A stretch of DNA of 63,479 nt from Rubrivivax sp. (GCA_027491255.1 JAIXWM010000111.1:1-63479); one strand, 5' to 3'; shown: positions 51,617 through 62,537, numbered from the stretch's first letter. Translations and numbers: made by a program. The notes: generated by a model from the sequence alone, not told the origin.

Positions 51617-52422
51617 GCCGCATTCCTGCCACGATGCAGGCCCTGCAGGCGCAGGGCCGCAAGGCGCTGATTCCGTATGTCACCGCGGGTGATCCCGATC
51701 CGAGGGCGACGGTGGCGATCATGCATGCTCTGGTGGAGGGCGGTGCCGACGTGATCGAGCTCGGTGTGCCCTTCTCCGACCCGATGGCCGACGGCCCGGT
51801 GATCCAGAAGGCGAGTGAGCGCGCGCTCGCTCGCGGGGTGGGCCTGGCGCAGGTGCTGCAGTGGGTGCGCGAATTCCGCGCGACCGATGGCGCCACCCCG
51901 GTGGTGCTGATGGGTTATGCCAACCCGATCGAGCGCTTCGACCTCAAGGGCGGGCCCGGTGCCTTCGTCGCCGCGGCGGCCGACGCCGGGGTCGACGGGG
52001 TCCTCGTCGTCGACTACCCGCCGCAGGAGTGCGAGGCCTTCGCCGCGCAGCTGCATGCGCACGGCATGGACCCGATCTTCCTGCTCGCGCCCACCTCCAC
52101 CGAGCAGCGCATGCGCGAGGTTGGGCGCATCGCCACCGGCTACGTCTACTACGTCTCGCTCAAGGGTGTCACCGGCGCCGGCCACATCGACACGCAGGCC
52201 GTGGCGCAGATGCTGCCGCGCATCCGCGAGCATGTGCGCGTGCCCGTGGGTGTGGGCTTCGGCATCCGCGACGGCGAGACGGCACGCGCCGTGGCGGCCG
52301 TGGCCGACGCGGTGGTGATCGGCAGCCGACTGGTGCAGATTCTGGAGGCGGCGCCGAGCGACAATCCAGGGGCGGCCGGGCGCGATTTCATCGCCGGCAT
52401 CCGCGCCGCATTGGACGGTTGA
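51613..52422 (+). CDS. trpA: Tryptophan synthase alpha chain
   Basis: 269 residues: '[55 protein letters not shown]' (catalytic Glu and Asp), '[14 protein letters not shown]', '[14 protein letters not shown]' and '[14 protein letters not shown]'. It cleaves indole-3-glycerol phosphate and channels indole to TrpB. accD follows after 13 bases. Confidence 0.97.
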
Positions 52423-52435
52423 GGAGCGACATCCC

Positions 52436-53308
<873 letters not shown>

Positions 53309-53325
53309 CGCGCCCGCGCACGCCC

Positions 53326-54633
53326 ATGGCCTCACCGGACACCCTGCAGGCGTGGCTCGCCCACTGCGAACGCCTGCACCCGAAGTCGATCGACATGTCG
53401 CTCGACCGGGTGCGCGCGGTGCGCGACCGCATGGGCCTGGGTTTCGACTGCGTCGTCATCATCGTCGGCGGCACCAATGGCAAGGGCTCGACCTGCGCGA
53501 TGCTCGAGTCGATCGCGATGCAGGCAGGCTACCGGGTCGGTGTCTACACCAGCCCGCACCTGGTGCATTTCGAGGAGCGGTGCCGGGTTCAGGGGCAGCC
53601 GGTCAGCTCCGAAGCGCTGGTGCCGCACTTCGCAGCGGTCGAAGCGGCGCGCGCAGGGCAGTCGTTGACCTACTTCGAGTTCACGACGCTGGCCATCCTG
53701 CGTCTGCTGGCGCAGGCGGGGCTGGATCTGGCCGTGCTGGAGATCGGGCTCGGTGGGCGCCTGGATGCGGTCAACGTCATCGACCCGGACTGTGCGGTGC
53801 TGACCAGCATCGACCTGGACCACATGGAGTACCTCGGCCCCGACCGCGAAAGCATCGGCCGGGAGAAGGCGCACATCATGCGCCCGGCGCGGCCGGCCAT
53901 CGTGGGCGACCCGCTGCCGCCGCGCAGCGTGCTGGATCACGGCGACGCGATAGGCGCCGACATGTGGCTGGTGGGGCGGGACTTCCGCCATTCCGGTGAC
54001 CGCCAGCAGTGGAACTGGGCGGGTCGCACGCAGCGCTACAACGGCCTGGCCTATCCGGCGCTGCGCGGTGCGAACCAGTTGATCAACGCCTCGGGTGTGC
54101 TCGCAGCCCTCGAGGCGCTGCGCACGCGCCTGCCGGTGCCGGCGCAGGCGGTTCGCAACGGACTGGCCCTGATCGATCTGCCCGGCCGCTTCCAGGTCGT
54201 CCCGGGGCAGCCCACGCTGGTGCTCGACGTCGCGCACAACCCGCAATCGGTGGCGACGCTGGCGGTCAACCTGGACCAGATGGGCTTCTTCCCGCGCACG
54301 CACGCGGTCTTCGGCGCGATGCGTGACAAGGACCTTCGTCCCATGCTCGCGCGCATGGAACCGCTCGTCGACGCCTGGCACTTCTGCGACCTGGAGACCC
54401 CCCGCGCCCTGCCCGCGGCGGAGATGGCGAGTCTCTGGGACGACGTGCGCGTGCAGGCTCGCGGCGCACGGGAGATCGCCGTCGCGCTGCACCCGGGTCC
54501 GGCACCGGCCTTGGAGGCGGCGCTCGCGGCGGCCGACCCCGCCGATAGAATCGTGGTTTTCGGATCGTTCTACACCGTGGGCGGCGTGCTGAAGGCAGGT
54601 CTTCCCCGCCGGGGCAGCGCCCACACGGGCTGA
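53326..54633 (+). CDS. folC: Bifunctional dihydrofolate synthase/folylpolyglutamate synthase
   Basis: 435 residues of the Mur-ligase-like family: P-loop 'VVIIVGGTNGKGSTCAMLESIAMQAGYRVGVYTSPHLVHFEERCRV', 'AVLEIGLGGRLDAVNVIDPDCAVLTSIDLDHMEYLGPDRESIGREKAHIMR' (carbamylated Lys loop) and C-terminal 'DVAHNPQSVATLAVNL'. It adds glutamate to dihydropteroate and to folates. It lies between accD and the SPOR-domain gene. Confidence 0.96.
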   Translation: MASPDTLQAWLAHCERLHPKSIDMSLDRVRAVRDRMGLGFDCVVIIVGGTNGKGSTCAMLESIAMQAGYRVGVYTSPHLVHFEERCRVQGQPVSSEALVPHFAAVEAARAGQSLTYFEFTTLAILRLLAQAGLDLAVLEIGLGGRLDAVNVIDPDCAVLTSIDLDHMEYLGPDRESIGREKAHIMRPARPAIVGDPLPPRSVLDHGDAIGADMWLVGRDFRHSGDRQQWNWAGRTQRYNGLAYPALRGANQLINASGVLAALEALRTRLPVPAQAVRNGLALIDLPGRFQVVPGQPTLVLDVAHNPQSVATLAVNLDQMGFFPRTHAVFGAMRDKDLRPMLARMEPLVDAWHFCDLETPRALPAAEMASLWDDVRVQARGAREIAVALHPGPAPALEAALAAADPADRIVVFGSFYTVGGVLKAGLPRRGSAHTG

Positions 54634-54701
54634 CCTCGGCAGGTGCTGTTTCGCCCCAGGCGTGACGGCACCGTCCCCGGCCTGTCGCACACCCTTCGAC
54701 C

Positions 54702-55496
54702 ATGCCCCTGCCTGCATTGATCCAGCGCCTGCTGCGCCGAGCCCCTCCGGTGGAGGGCCCGCAGGACGGGAAGACCGCCGGCGACGCCGCTCGCTCGCCG
54801 GCCGACATCGTCGCTGCGGCCCGCACCCAGGCGCGGCGCAGGGTCATCGGTGCGGCGGTGCTCCTGGCCGCGGCCGTGCTCGTGTTCTCCCTGGTCTTCG
54901 AGAGCCGCCCGCGTCCCTTGCCGCTGGACACGCCGATCGAGATCGCTGCCCGGCCGGGCGGCAGTCCGTCGGTCGCAGCGCCCGCCGTCAAGCCCGTGAC
55001 GCTGCCGCCTGCGCCTGCGGCCTCTGCGCCGCCGCAGGTGGCGGGCCCGGTGGCTGCGCCGGTGGAGCCCGTCTCGGCGGAGCCGGTCGCAGCCTCCGCC
55101 CCCGCGGCAGCAGTCCCGCCGCCGCCCGCGGTCAAGGCGACGCTCCAGGCGACGGCGGGAGCCGCTGCCGGGTCGGAGGGGGCGGCGCCCGCCAAGGGCG
55201 GGGAGGGTGCCAAGGCTGCCGCAGCCGCACCGGAGAAAGCGGCGTCGCGCCCGGCTGCCGCCGAGAGCCGGTTCGTCGTCCAGGTGGGTGCCTTCGCCGA
55301 CCCGACGCAGGTGCGCGACCTGCGCAGCCGGCTCGACAAGCTGGATCTGCGCAAGCACTACGTGCAGGCCGCCGAAAAGGGCGGACAGCGCATCAACCGT
55401 GTGCGCCTCGGTCCCTTTGCGACCCGCGATGAAGCCGACCGTGCTGCGGCTCGATTGAAGCAAGCGGGCCTGCCTGGACAGGTCCTCGAACTGTGA
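54702..55496 (+). CDS. SPOR-domain inner-membrane protein (DedD-like)
   Basis: 264 residues: a basic cytoplasmic N-terminus, one membrane segment (~48-62, 'VIGAAVLLAAAVLVFSLVF'), a 130-residue Ala/Pro-rich periplasmic linker and a C-terminal SPOR domain ('RFVVQVGAFADPTQVRDLRSRLDKLDLRKHYVQAA...RVRLGPFATRDEADRAAARLKQAGLPGQV'). SPOR domains bind denuded septal peptidoglycan, so the protein should localise to division sites. Its place between folC and cvpA is the standard dedD locus. Confidence 0.92.
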   Translation: MPLPALIQRLLRRAPPVEGPQDGKTAGDAARSPADIVAAARTQARRRVIGAAVLLAAAVLVFSLVFESRPRPLPLDTPIEIAARPGGSPSVAAPAVKPVTLPPAPAASAPPQVAGPVAAPVEPVSAEPVAASAPAAAVPPPPAVKATLQATAGAAAGSEGAAPAKGGEGAKAAAAAPEKAASRPAAAESRFVVQVGAFADPTQVRDLRSRLDKLDLRKHYVQAAEKGGQRINRVRLGPFATRDEADRAAARLKQAGLPGQVLEL

Positions 55497-55554
55497 GCCC
55501 GGCCACCGCGGTGCCGGGCGGCGCGGCGAAAGGTTCGTCGCGAAGGGGGAGGCA

Positions 55555-56064
55555 TTGAGCGCAGGGTGGACCGGCCTGGGTTGGATCGACGGCCTCCTAC
55601 TGGTGCTGGTGCTGGTCTCGACAGGAGTGGGGCTCGCGCGCGGGCTCGTCTTCGAACTCATGGGGATGACGGGCTGGGTTGTCGCGTACTTCGGCGGTGC
55701 CTGGCTCGCGCCTCTGGCGGCGCCCTGGATCCCGGTCGGCACGCCCGGCTCCGCGCTCAACCACTCGGCGGCCTTGCTGCTGTGTTTCCTCGGCGTGCTC
55801 ATCGCTTGGGGCTTGCTCGCGCGCGTGGCGCGCTGGCTCGTCAGCGCGACCCCCGCCTCGTTGGCCGACCGTGTCCTTGGCGGCGCCTTCGGCCTGCTGC
55901 GCGCCGTGGTGCTGGCGATGACGGTGGCCACGGTCGTCATGCTGACGCCGGCAGCACAATCCCCCCAGTGGCAGGCCTCGGCGGCCGTGCCTTGGATCGT
56001 TGTCGCGGTCAAGGGTGTGAAGCCCTTGCTGCCGACCGAACTCTCGCGGTGGTTGCCAGGCTGA
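55555..56064 (+). CDS. cvpA: CvpA family membrane protein
   Basis: 169 residues from TTG 55555, with GGGGGAGG a few bases upstream deciding the start. Four membrane segments, with 'WIDGLLLVLVLVSTGVGLARGLVFELMGMTGWVVAYFGGAWLAP' at the N-terminus and 'ADRVLGGAFGLLRAVVLAMTVATVVML' later. CvpA is needed for colicin V export in E. coli; its general role is in envelope homeostasis. purF follows after 35 bases, the conserved cvpA-purF pairing. Confidence 0.93.
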   Translation: MSAGWTGLGWIDGLLLVLVLVSTGVGLARGLVFELMGMTGWVVAYFGGAWLAPLAAPWIPVGTPGSALNHSAALLLCFLGVLIAWGLLARVARWLVSATPASLADRVLGGAFGLLRAVVLAMTVATVVMLTPAAQSPQWQASAAVPWIVVAVKGVKPLLPTELSRWLPG

Positions 56065-56099
56065 GAAGCTGAGGCAGCGGCTGCTCCAGGAAGCTCACC

Positions 56100-57626
56100 A
56101 TGTGCGGCATCGTCGGCGTCATCTCCAGGACGCCCGCCAACCAACTCCTCTACGACGCCTTGCTGCTGTTGCAGCACCGCGGTCAGGACGCCGCCGGCAT
56201 CGTCACGATGCAGGGCACCACCTGCCACATGCACAAGGCGCGCGGCATGGTGCGCGACGTGTTCCGCACGCGCAACATGCGCTCGCTGCCCGGCCCGGTG
56301 GGGCTCGGGCAGGTGCGCTACCCCACGGCGGGCAATGCCTTCAGCGAGGAAGAGGCCCAGCCTTTCTACGTGAATGCGCCCTTCGGCATCGTGCTCGTTC
56401 ACAACGGCAACCTGACGAATGCGCCGGCCTTGAAAGCCGAGCTGTTCGAGGTTGACCGCCGTCACATCAACACCGGCAGCGACACCGAGGTGCTGATCAA
56501 CGTGCTCGCGCACGAATTGGAGCTCGCCGCGCGCGAACTCCCGCTGACGCCGCAACAGGTGTTCCGCGCGGTGGCGGGCGTGCACCGCCGTGTGCGCGGC
56601 TCCTACGCGGTGATCGCGCTCATTGCCGGTCATGGTCTGCTGGCCTTCCGCGACCCCTACGGCATCCGCCCACTGTGCTTCGGTGAGGGCGTCACGCCCG
56701 AGGGGGCGCAGGTCATGGTGGCCAGCGAGTCGGTGGCGCTCGAGGGCACGGGGCATCGCCTGCAGCGCGACGTGGCGCCGGGCGAGGCCCTGTTCGTCGA
56801 CCTGCAGGGCCAACTGCACGCCCAGCAGTGCGCCGACCACCCGAGCCTCAACCCTTGCCTGTTCGAGTACGTCTACCTCGCGCGGCCGGATTCGGTGCTC
56901 GATGGCATATCGGTCTACCAGGCACGGCTCAACCTCGGCGAGACCCTGGCGCAGCGCGTGGTCTCGACCATGCCGCCAAGCGACATCGATGTCGTGATCC
57001 CGATCCCCGAATCGAGCCGGCCGAGCGCGATGCAGCTGGCCTACCGCATCGGCCGCCCCTACCGCGAAGGCTTCGTGAAGAACAGATACGTCGGTCGCAC
57101 CTTCATCATGCCGGGGCAGGCGGTGCGCCGCAAGAGCGTGCGCCAGAAGCTCAACGCCATCGGCATGGAGTTCAAGGGCCGCAACGTGCTGCTCGTCGAC
57201 GACTCCATCGTCCGCGGCACGACGAGCAAGGAGATCGTGCAGATGGCGCGCGAGGCCGGCGCGCGCAAGGTCTACATGGCCTCTGCCGCGCCGCCGGTGC
57301 GCCACCCCAACGTCTACGGCATCGACATGCCCACCTGCGAGGAGCTGGTGGCCCACGGGCGCAGCGTCGAGCAGGTGCGCGAGTTCATCGGTGCCGACGC
57401 GCTCATCTACCAGGACGTGGACGCGATGAAGCGCGTCGTGGCCGCGTTGAACCCGCGGCTGGACGGCTTCGAGGCGAGCTGCTTCGACGGCCGCTACATC
57501 ACGGGCGACGTCAGCGACGCGGAGTTCTCCGCGCTCGAGGCCGGTGGCCGCGCCCGGGCCGAGGAAGATGAGGATGCGGCGCGGGGCCGGCTGGCCCTGC
57601 ACGCCGCCGGAGAAGGACAACGATGA
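56100..57626 (+). CDS. purF: Amidophosphoribosyltransferase
   Basis: 508 residues. Residue 2 is the nucleophilic Cys (MCGIVGVIS) of the N-terminal glutamine amidotransferase domain, which includes 'LGQVRYPTAG' and 'VHNGNLTNA'. The phosphoribosyltransferase domain has PRPP loop 'NVLLVDDSIVRGTTSKEIVQMAREAGA'. It commits PRPP to purine synthesis. The C-terminal tail is charged and Glu-rich. It overlaps metZ by four bases (ATGA). Confidence 0.97.
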   Translation: MCGIVGVISRTPANQLLYDALLLLQHRGQDAAGIVTMQGTTCHMHKARGMVRDVFRTRNMRSLPGPVGLGQVRYPTAGNAFSEEEAQPFYVNAPFGIVLVHNGNLTNAPALKAELFEVDRRHINTGSDTEVLINVLAHELELAARELPLTPQQVFRAVAGVHRRVRGSYAVIALIAGHGLLAFRDPYGIRPLCFGEGVTPEGAQVMVASESVALEGTGHRLQRDVAPGEALFVDLQGQLHAQQCADHPSLNPCLFEYVYLARPDSVLDGISVYQARLNLGETLAQRVVSTMPPSDIDVVIPIPESSRPSAMQLAYRIGRPYREGFVKNRYVGRTFIMPGQAVRRKSVRQKLNAIGMEFKGRNVLLVDDSIVRGTTSKEIVQMAREAGARKVYMASAAPPVRHPNVYGIDMPTCEELVAHGRSVEQVREFIGADALIYQDVDAMKRVVAALNPRLDGFEASCFDGRYITGDVSDAEFSALEAGGRARAEEDEDAARGRLALHAAGEGQR

Positions 57627-58846
57627 CCGACACGAAGAAGACCTTGCCGCGCGTAGCCTTGCCCGCCGATGCCCGACTCGATACCCTGGCCGTGCGCGAG
57701 GGCCTGCCGGCCTCGGCCTGGGGCGAGAACTCCGAGGCGCTGTTCCTGACGAGCTGCTTCGTCCACCCCGACGCCGCCACGGCGGCGCGGCGCTTCGCCA
57801 ACGAGGAGGAGGCCTTTGTCTACAGCCGATTCTCGAACCCGAACGTCACGATCATGGAGCGCCGTCTGGCGGCGCTGGAAGGCACCGAGGCCTGCATCGG
57901 CACCAGCAGCGGCATGGGTGCGATCCTGCTGCTGCTCATGGCCTTGCTGAAGGCTGGCGATCACGTCGTGTGCTCGCGCAGCGTCTTCGGCGCCACGATC
58001 AAGCTGCTGCAGGCCGAGTTCGGGAAGTTCGGTGTCGAGTCGACCTTCGTCGCCCAGACCGACGTGGCACAGTGGAAGTCGGCGATGCGGCCGAACACGC
58101 GGCTGCTCTTCGCCGAGACCCCGACCAACCCGATGACCGAGGTCTGCGACATCCAGGCCCTGGCCGACATCGCGCACGAGGGCGGGGCGCTGCTCGTCGT
58201 CGACAACTGCCTGTGCTCGCCGGCGCTGCAGCAACCGGTGAAGTTCGGCGCCGACATCGTGATGCATTCGGGCACCAAGTTCCTCGACGGCCAAGGCCGC
58301 GTGAATGCCGGGGCGCTGTGCGCGAGCGAGGCGCTGGTGGCCGGCAAGTTCGTGCCCCTGATGCGCAGCGCCGGCATGAACCTCTCGCCCTTCAACGCCT
58401 GGATCGTCGCCAAGGGCCTGGAAACGCTGTCCGTGCGCGTGCGCGAGCAGAGCGCGCGGGCGCTGCAACTGGCTCGATGGCTGGAGTCGCACCCGGCCGT
58501 CGAGCGTGTGCTGCACCCTGGGCTGGCCTCCCACCCGCAACACGCGCTGGCCATGCGGCAGCAGAACGGGCAGGGCGGGGCGGTCGTGACCTTCATCGTC
58601 AAGGGTGGGCGCGAGGAGGCCTTCTCGGTCATCGACGCCACCCGGCTGTGCAGCATCGCTGCCAACTTCGGCGATGTGCGCTCCATCATCACCCACCCGG
58701 CCACGACGACGCACGGCCGTCTGACCGAGGAACAGCGCCAGGTCGCCGGCATCGGCCAAGGCATGATCAGGCTCGGCGTCGGCCTGGAGGACGTCGAAGA
58801 CCTGAAGGCCGACCTGGCCCGCGGCCTGGACCGGCTGGCCGCCTGA
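57623..58846 (+). CDS. metZ: O-succinylhomoserine sulfhydrylase
   Basis: 407 residues of the Cys/Met-metabolism PLP family: 'SEALFLTSCFVHPDAATAARRFANEEEAFVYSRFSNPNVTIMERRLAALEGTEACIGTSSGMGAIL', PLP lysine in 'VMHSGTKFLDGQGRVNAGA', and C-terminal 'LIRLGVGLEDVEDLKADLARGL'-type ending. The lack of a cystathionine-specific signature, together with the conserved purF-metZ order in this order of bacteria, favours direct sulfhydrylation of O-succinylhomoserine to homocysteine. Confidence 0.93.
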   Translation: MTDTKKTLPRVALPADARLDTLAVREGLPASAWGENSEALFLTSCFVHPDAATAARRFANEEEAFVYSRFSNPNVTIMERRLAALEGTEACIGTSSGMGAILLLLMALLKAGDHVVCSRSVFGATIKLLQAEFGKFGVESTFVAQTDVAQWKSAMRPNTRLLFAETPTNPMTEVCDIQALADIAHEGGALLVVDNCLCSPALQQPVKFGADIVMHSGTKFLDGQGRVNAGALCASEALVAGKFVPLMRSAGMNLSPFNAWIVAKGLETLSVRVREQSARALQLARWLESHPAVERVLHPGLASHPQHALAMRQQNGQGGAVVTFIVKGGREEAFSVIDATRLCSIAANFGDVRSIITHPATTTHGRLTEEQRQVAGIGQGMIRLGVGLEDVEDLKADLARGLDRLAA

Positions 58847-58909
58847 ACCCGCCCCCCCCTGACCACCCCTTCGTCTTCAGCGCAGGCCGCCCCTGAACCC
58901 CTAGATGTC

Positions 58910-60352
58910 ATGACCGTCCGTACCCGCATCGCTCCATCGCCCACCGGCTTCCTGCACCTGGGCACGGCCCGCACGGCGCTGTACTCCTGGGCCTACGCGC
59001 GCCACCACGGTGGGCAGTTCGTGCTGCGCATCGAGGACACCGACGTCGCGCGCTCGACGCAGGAGTCGGTGGACCAGATCGTCGCCTCGATGCGCTGGCT
59101 GGGTCTGGACTGCGACGAGGGGCCCATCCACCAGATGCAACGCCTGGCGCGCTACCACGAGGTCGCCGAGCACCTCATCGCCTCCGGCCATGCCTACCGC
59201 TGCTGGTGCACGCCCGAGGAGCTCGATGCGATGCGTGAGGCCCAGCGTGCGCGTGGCGAGAAGACACGCTACGACGGGCGCTGGCGCCCCGAGCCGGGCA
59301 AGGTGTTGCCGCCGCCGCCTGCCGGTGTGAAGCCGGTGGTGCGCTTTCGCAATCCCCTGGACGGCGAGGTCACGTGGAACGACCTCGTCAAGGGCCCGAT
59401 CACGATCTCCAACCGCGAGATCGACGACCTGATCATCCTGCGCCACCCGCCGGAGGACGCCACCGCCGACCTTCCCGAGGCGGCGCGCACGCTGGGCGTG
59501 CCGACCTACAACTTCGCCGTCGTCGTCGACGACTGCGACATGTGCATCACGCACGTCTTCCGTGGTGACGAGCATGTCAACAACACCCCATGGCAGATCA
59601 ACATCTTCCGCGCCATCGCCGGCAACGCGGCGGCGCTGCCGCAGTACGGTCATCTGCCCATCATCCTCGGTGATGACGGACTGAAGCTGTCCAAGCGCCG
59701 CGGCGCCGTCAGCGTCACCGCCTACGACGACGCCGGCTACCTGCCCGAAGCGATGCTGAACTACCTGGCGCGCCTGGGATGGAGCCACGGCGACGAGGAA
59801 CTGTTCACGCGCGAGCAGATGGTTGCCTGGTTCGACGGCTCGCACCTGGCCCGCAGCCCTGCGCAGTGGGATCCGGCCAAGCTCGCCTGGGTGAATGCCC
59901 ATTACCTGAAGCTCGCCGATGACGCACGCCTGGCCGGCCTCGTGGTGCGGCACCTTCAGGCGCGCGGGGTCGACGCCGGTGAACCCGCTCGGCTGGCTGC
60001 GGCCTGCGCACTCTTCAAGGACCGCTGCAGCACGCTCGTCGAGCTGGCCGACTGGGTCTCGATGCTGTTCGTGCATGTGGCGCCGGCGCCGGCCGACGTG
60101 GCCGCACACGTGCCCGATGCCGTTGCACCCGCCCTGCGGTCTCTGCGCGAGCGCCTGGCCGAGGTGGCATGGGACAAGGCCACCATTGCGCAGGCGCTGA
60201 AGGACACGCTGGCCGAGCACCGCCTGAAGATGCCGCAACTTGCACCCGCGGTGCGGGTGCTGGTCTGCGGCCGCGCGCAGACGCCGTCGATCGACGCCGT
60301 GCTCGCGCTGTTCGAACGCCGCGCCGTCCTCGAGCGGCTTCGTCATATTTGA
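58910..60352 (+). CDS. gltX: Glutamyl-tRNA synthetase
   Basis: 480 residues, class Ic synthetase. '[41 protein letters not shown]' contains the HIGH-type motif (HLGT), and '[11 protein letters not shown]' is the KMSKS-type loop. The anticodon-binding helical domain follows from about residue 310. It charges tRNA-Glu. A tRNA-Ala gene follows 90 bases after the stop and a tRNA-Glu gene lies 2 kb further on. Confidence 0.97.
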   Translation: MTVRTRIAPSPTGFLHLGTARTALYSWAYARHHGGQFVLRIEDTDVARSTQESVDQIVASMRWLGLDCDEGPIHQMQRLARYHEVAEHLIASGHAYRCWCTPEELDAMREAQRARGEKTRYDGRWRPEPGKVLPPPPAGVKPVVRFRNPLDGEVTWNDLVKGPITISNREIDDLIILRHPPEDATADLPEAARTLGVPTYNFAVVVDDCDMCITHVFRGDEHVNNTPWQINIFRAIAGNAAALPQYGHLPIILGDDGLKLSKRRGAVSVTAYDDAGYLPEAMLNYLARLGWSHGDEELFTREQMVAWFDGSHLARSPAQWDPAKLAWVNAHYLKLADDARLAGLVVRHLQARGVDAGEPARLAAACALFKDRCSTLVELADWVSMLFVHVAPAPADVAAHVPDAVAPALRSLRERLAEVAWDKATIAQALKDTLAEHRLKMPQLAPAVRVLVCGRAQTPSIDAVLALFERRAVLERLRHI

Positions 60353-60369
60353 GGCCGAGCGGCGCTGCC

Positions 60370-60398
60370 TCAACAGCTGCCAATTTTCAGGCTATACT
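60370..60398 (+). promoter_or_regulatory. Sigma-70 promoter of the first tRNA-Ala gene
   Basis: TCAACA (60370-60375) and TATACT (60393-60398) are separated by 17 bases, ending 44 bases before the tRNA. The -10 box is a 5/6 match and the -35 a 4/6 match to consensus. Confidence 0.6.
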
Positions 60399-60442
60399 TC
60401 TGGGCTCGACAGAACGGCAGCTTGCCAGTCGGTCTACGGACT

Positions 60443-60518
<76 letters not shown>

Positions 60519-60556
60519 AACAGCGTAGAATGCAGTCGTTATCAGCAATTCTGATT

Positions 60557-60580
60557 AAGCCGCCCTGAAGCGGCTTTTTT
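60557..60580 (+). terminator. Terminator after tRNA-Ala copy 1
   Basis: AAGCCGC, loop CCTGAA, GCGGCTT followed by a T-run; 38 bases after the tRNA. Confidence 0.85.
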
Positions 60581-60687
60581 GCTTTCTGCACCATCGCTTC
60601 CTTCTCTCTTCCCTCAATACTGATAATTTGTGCATTTTTCGTTTCGGCAAGATGCTATTCTGTTGCCATTATGAGATCGGATCACAG

Positions 60688-61233
60688 ATGAATTTCGTCG
60701 AAGCCCAACAAGACATGCGACGCGCTTACTACGATGGCGCCACTGGCGTCATCGTTTCTGCGACAGTCTGGCTGATTGCCGCCTTGGTTGCATGGCAGAG
60801 TGCGCCCCGGAACGCCATCGGAGCGTTGCTGATTGGCGGGATGTTTATTTTTCCGCTGTCCGTCGCGCTGTCCAGGTTGCTGGGACGCAGCGGTGTTCAT
60901 TCAAAAGAGAATCCGCTTTCACCCTTGGCAACCACGGGCACACTATGGATGTTGCTAGTCATTCCTCTGGCGTATGGCGTATCTCTTCATAAAATTGAGT
61001 GGTTCTTTCCCGCCATGATGCTGATTATTGGTGGGCGTTATCTTACGTTCGCCAGGCTTTACGGTTTGCGCACTTACTACTTTTTAGGTGCGGTCCTTTG
61101 TGTAGCCGGGATAGCCTTGGTTGTGCTAAAGGTGCCCACGCCCATGAGTGCGTTTGCCGGGGCAGTTGTTGAATATATCTTCGCATTTTTAATCTTCTTA
61201 AAAGCGAAGAGTGGCGCGCGCGCAGCGGTTTAG
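60688..61233 (+). CDS. DUF7010 family membrane protein
   Basis: 181 residues from ATG 60688 (MNFVEAQQDMRRAYYDGATG), with about six membrane segments. 'LLIGGMFIFPLSVALSRLLGRSG', 'LWMLLVIPLAYGVSLHKIEWFFPAMMLIIGGRYLTFARLYGLR' are the stretches I associate with DUF7010; no function is known. The frame opens earlier (60628), but the family starts at MNxxEAQxDM. Codons are markedly richer in A and T than in the genes to the left. It stands between two tRNA genes. Confidence 0.8.
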   Translation: MNFVEAQQDMRRAYYDGATGVIVSATVWLIAALVAWQSAPRNAIGALLIGGMFIFPLSVALSRLLGRSGVHSKENPLSPLATTGTLWMLLVIPLAYGVSLHKIEWFFPAMMLIIGGRYLTFARLYGLRTYYFLGAVLCVAGIALVVLKVPTPMSAFAGAVVEYIFAFLIFLKAKSGARAAV

Positions 61234-61276
61234 TGAGGGGTCTGGAGTTCGAGTACAACCGATTAAGAAGGCACGC

Positions 61277-62191
61277 ATGAAGAAAACGCTGTTGATGGTG
61301 TGGTTGGTATTTTGGGCGCCGTTATGTTGGGCTTATACGCTGACGCCGGAAATTGGCGGCATCAAGCAGGTGGTGGAGATCAATACTGATGATGCGGCCA
61401 AGCCTGTGTTGTTGTTCCTCTCTGGTGGGCCTGGCAGCTCGATGATGAATAACGCGCCTGCATTTACCGACAAGTTAAAAAGCAGATTCACTCTGGTTCA
61501 GTGGGATCAGCGGGATGCCGGCAGGACGTTGAAGCTGAACGCATCACCTGTGCCGCCCTCGGTTGCGTTAATGCAGGTCGACACGTACCAAGTGATCGAG
61601 TTCCTGCGTAAAGAGCTGCGGCAAGAAAAAATCTACCTGCTCGGCAGTTCGTGGGGGAATGTCTTGGGGTTTCATATTGTCAGAAATCACCCTGAGTTAT
61701 TGCACGCGTACTTCGCTGTTAATCCTGTGGTCAGCCAGCTGGCGAGCGAAACCGCATTACTGGCTACCCTGAAAATGCACTTCAAGGACAACCCGGTCGC
61801 TACCGAAGAATTGAATCGGGTGCATATTCCACTCGCGGTCGATGAGGATATGTTCTATTTGCGAAAGTGGCTGTTTTTCAAAGAAGGTAAGCAGTACGTC
61901 ACGAGCACTGAATTCAAGAACGGTTTCCTGGCGTGGTCTAAAACCTGGTCCCCCGTGTGGAGCGACGTGATGAAGGTCGACTTGCCGAGCACCTTGCCGG
62001 TGGTGAATTGCGATATCTATTTTCTCGTGGGACGAAGTGATATTCAAACGTCTACGCAGATCGCCACGGCTTATTTTGATCAACTGGCCGCGCCCAAGAA
62101 GGCATTGTTTGTCTTTGACAACTCCGGGCACCAGATTCATCAAGACGAGCCGGACAAGTTTCAGCGCGTAATCCTGGCTGCGACGCAGTAA
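61277..62191 (+). CDS. Secreted alpha/beta hydrolase, proline iminopeptidase-like
   Basis: 304 residues with a signal peptide (MKKTLLMVWLVFWAPLCWA). Hydrolase motifs: oxyanion 'LFLSGGPGSS' (GGPGS), 'LVQWDQRDAGRT', nucleophile Ser in 'LLGSSWGNVLGF', acid in 'FLVGRSDIQTS' and His in 'FDNSGHQIHQDEPDKF'. The GGPGS plus WDQRxxGRT set belongs to the S33 group; the substrate is unknown. AAGAAGG six bases before ATG 61277 supports this start. Codon use is A/T-richer than in the left part of the window. Confidence 0.85.
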   Translation: MKKTLLMVWLVFWAPLCWAYTLTPEIGGIKQVVEINTDDAAKPVLLFLSGGPGSSMMNNAPAFTDKLKSRFTLVQWDQRDAGRTLKLNASPVPPSVALMQVDTYQVIEFLRKELRQEKIYLLGSSWGNVLGFHIVRNHPELLHAYFAVNPVVSQLASETALLATLKMHFKDNPVATEELNRVHIPLAVDEDMFYLRKWLFFKEGKQYVTSTEFKNGFLAWSKTWSPVWSDVMKVDLPSTLPVVNCDIYFLVGRSDIQTSTQIATAYFDQLAAPKKALFVFDNSGHQIHQDEPDKFQRVILAATQ

Positions 62192-62245
62192 GCGTTGGGC
62201 AACTGCCAACCTTGCGATGACTTTTCAGCAAAACAAGGTTTGCTA

Positions 62246-62274
62246 TTGCGTTCAAAGACCGACGCTGCCATAAT
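62246..62274 (+). promoter_or_regulatory. Promoter of the tRNA-Glu gene
   Basis: TTGCGT (62246-62251), 17 bases, CATAAT (62269-62274), ending 15 bases before the tRNA. The -10 box is a 5/6 match. Confidence 0.6.
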
Positions 62275-62289
62275 ACGCGCCTTGGAAAT

Positions 62290-62365
62290 GTCCCCATCGT
62301 CTAGAGGCCTAGGACATCACCCTTTCACGGTGAGTACGGGGGTTCGAATCCCCCTGGGGACGCCA
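62290..62365 (+). tRNA. tRNA-Glu (anticodon TTC)
   Basis: 76 bases with CCA encoded: acceptor GTCCCCA/TGGGGAC, anticodon arm CACCCTTTCACGGTG with TTC, T-arm GGGGGTTCGAATCCCCC. It reads GAA and GAG. The tRNA-Ala copy 2 follows 45 bases later with no terminator between, so the two are probably one transcript. Confidence 0.97.
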
Positions 62366-62410
62366 GCTTTGCCAGAGTTGGTACGTTGCAGTAAATGTTT
62401 TCTACGCCCG

Positions 62411-62486
<76 letters not shown>

Positions 62487-62511
62487 ACAGCGCAGAAATC
62501 ACATGGTAATC

Positions 62512-62537
62512 AAAGTCGCCTTGAGCGGCTTTTTTTA
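62512..62537 (+). terminator. Terminator after tRNA-Ala copy 2
   Basis: AAAGTCGC, loop CTTGA, GCGGCTTT followed by Ts (one T-G pair). Confidence 0.82.

Noticed and set aside
54570..57620. A 1016-residue open frame antisense to cvpA, purF and part of the SPOR gene, and similar very long antisense frames elsewhere
   Set aside because: Such frames are expected opposite GC-rich codons. They have no family motifs and no ribosome-binding site, and the sense genes are unmistakable.
60519..62410. A mobile island bounded by the two identical tRNA-Ala genes
   Set aside because: No integrase or excisionase lies between them, and the unusual composition continues beyond the second tRNA, so the repeats do not bound the foreign segment.
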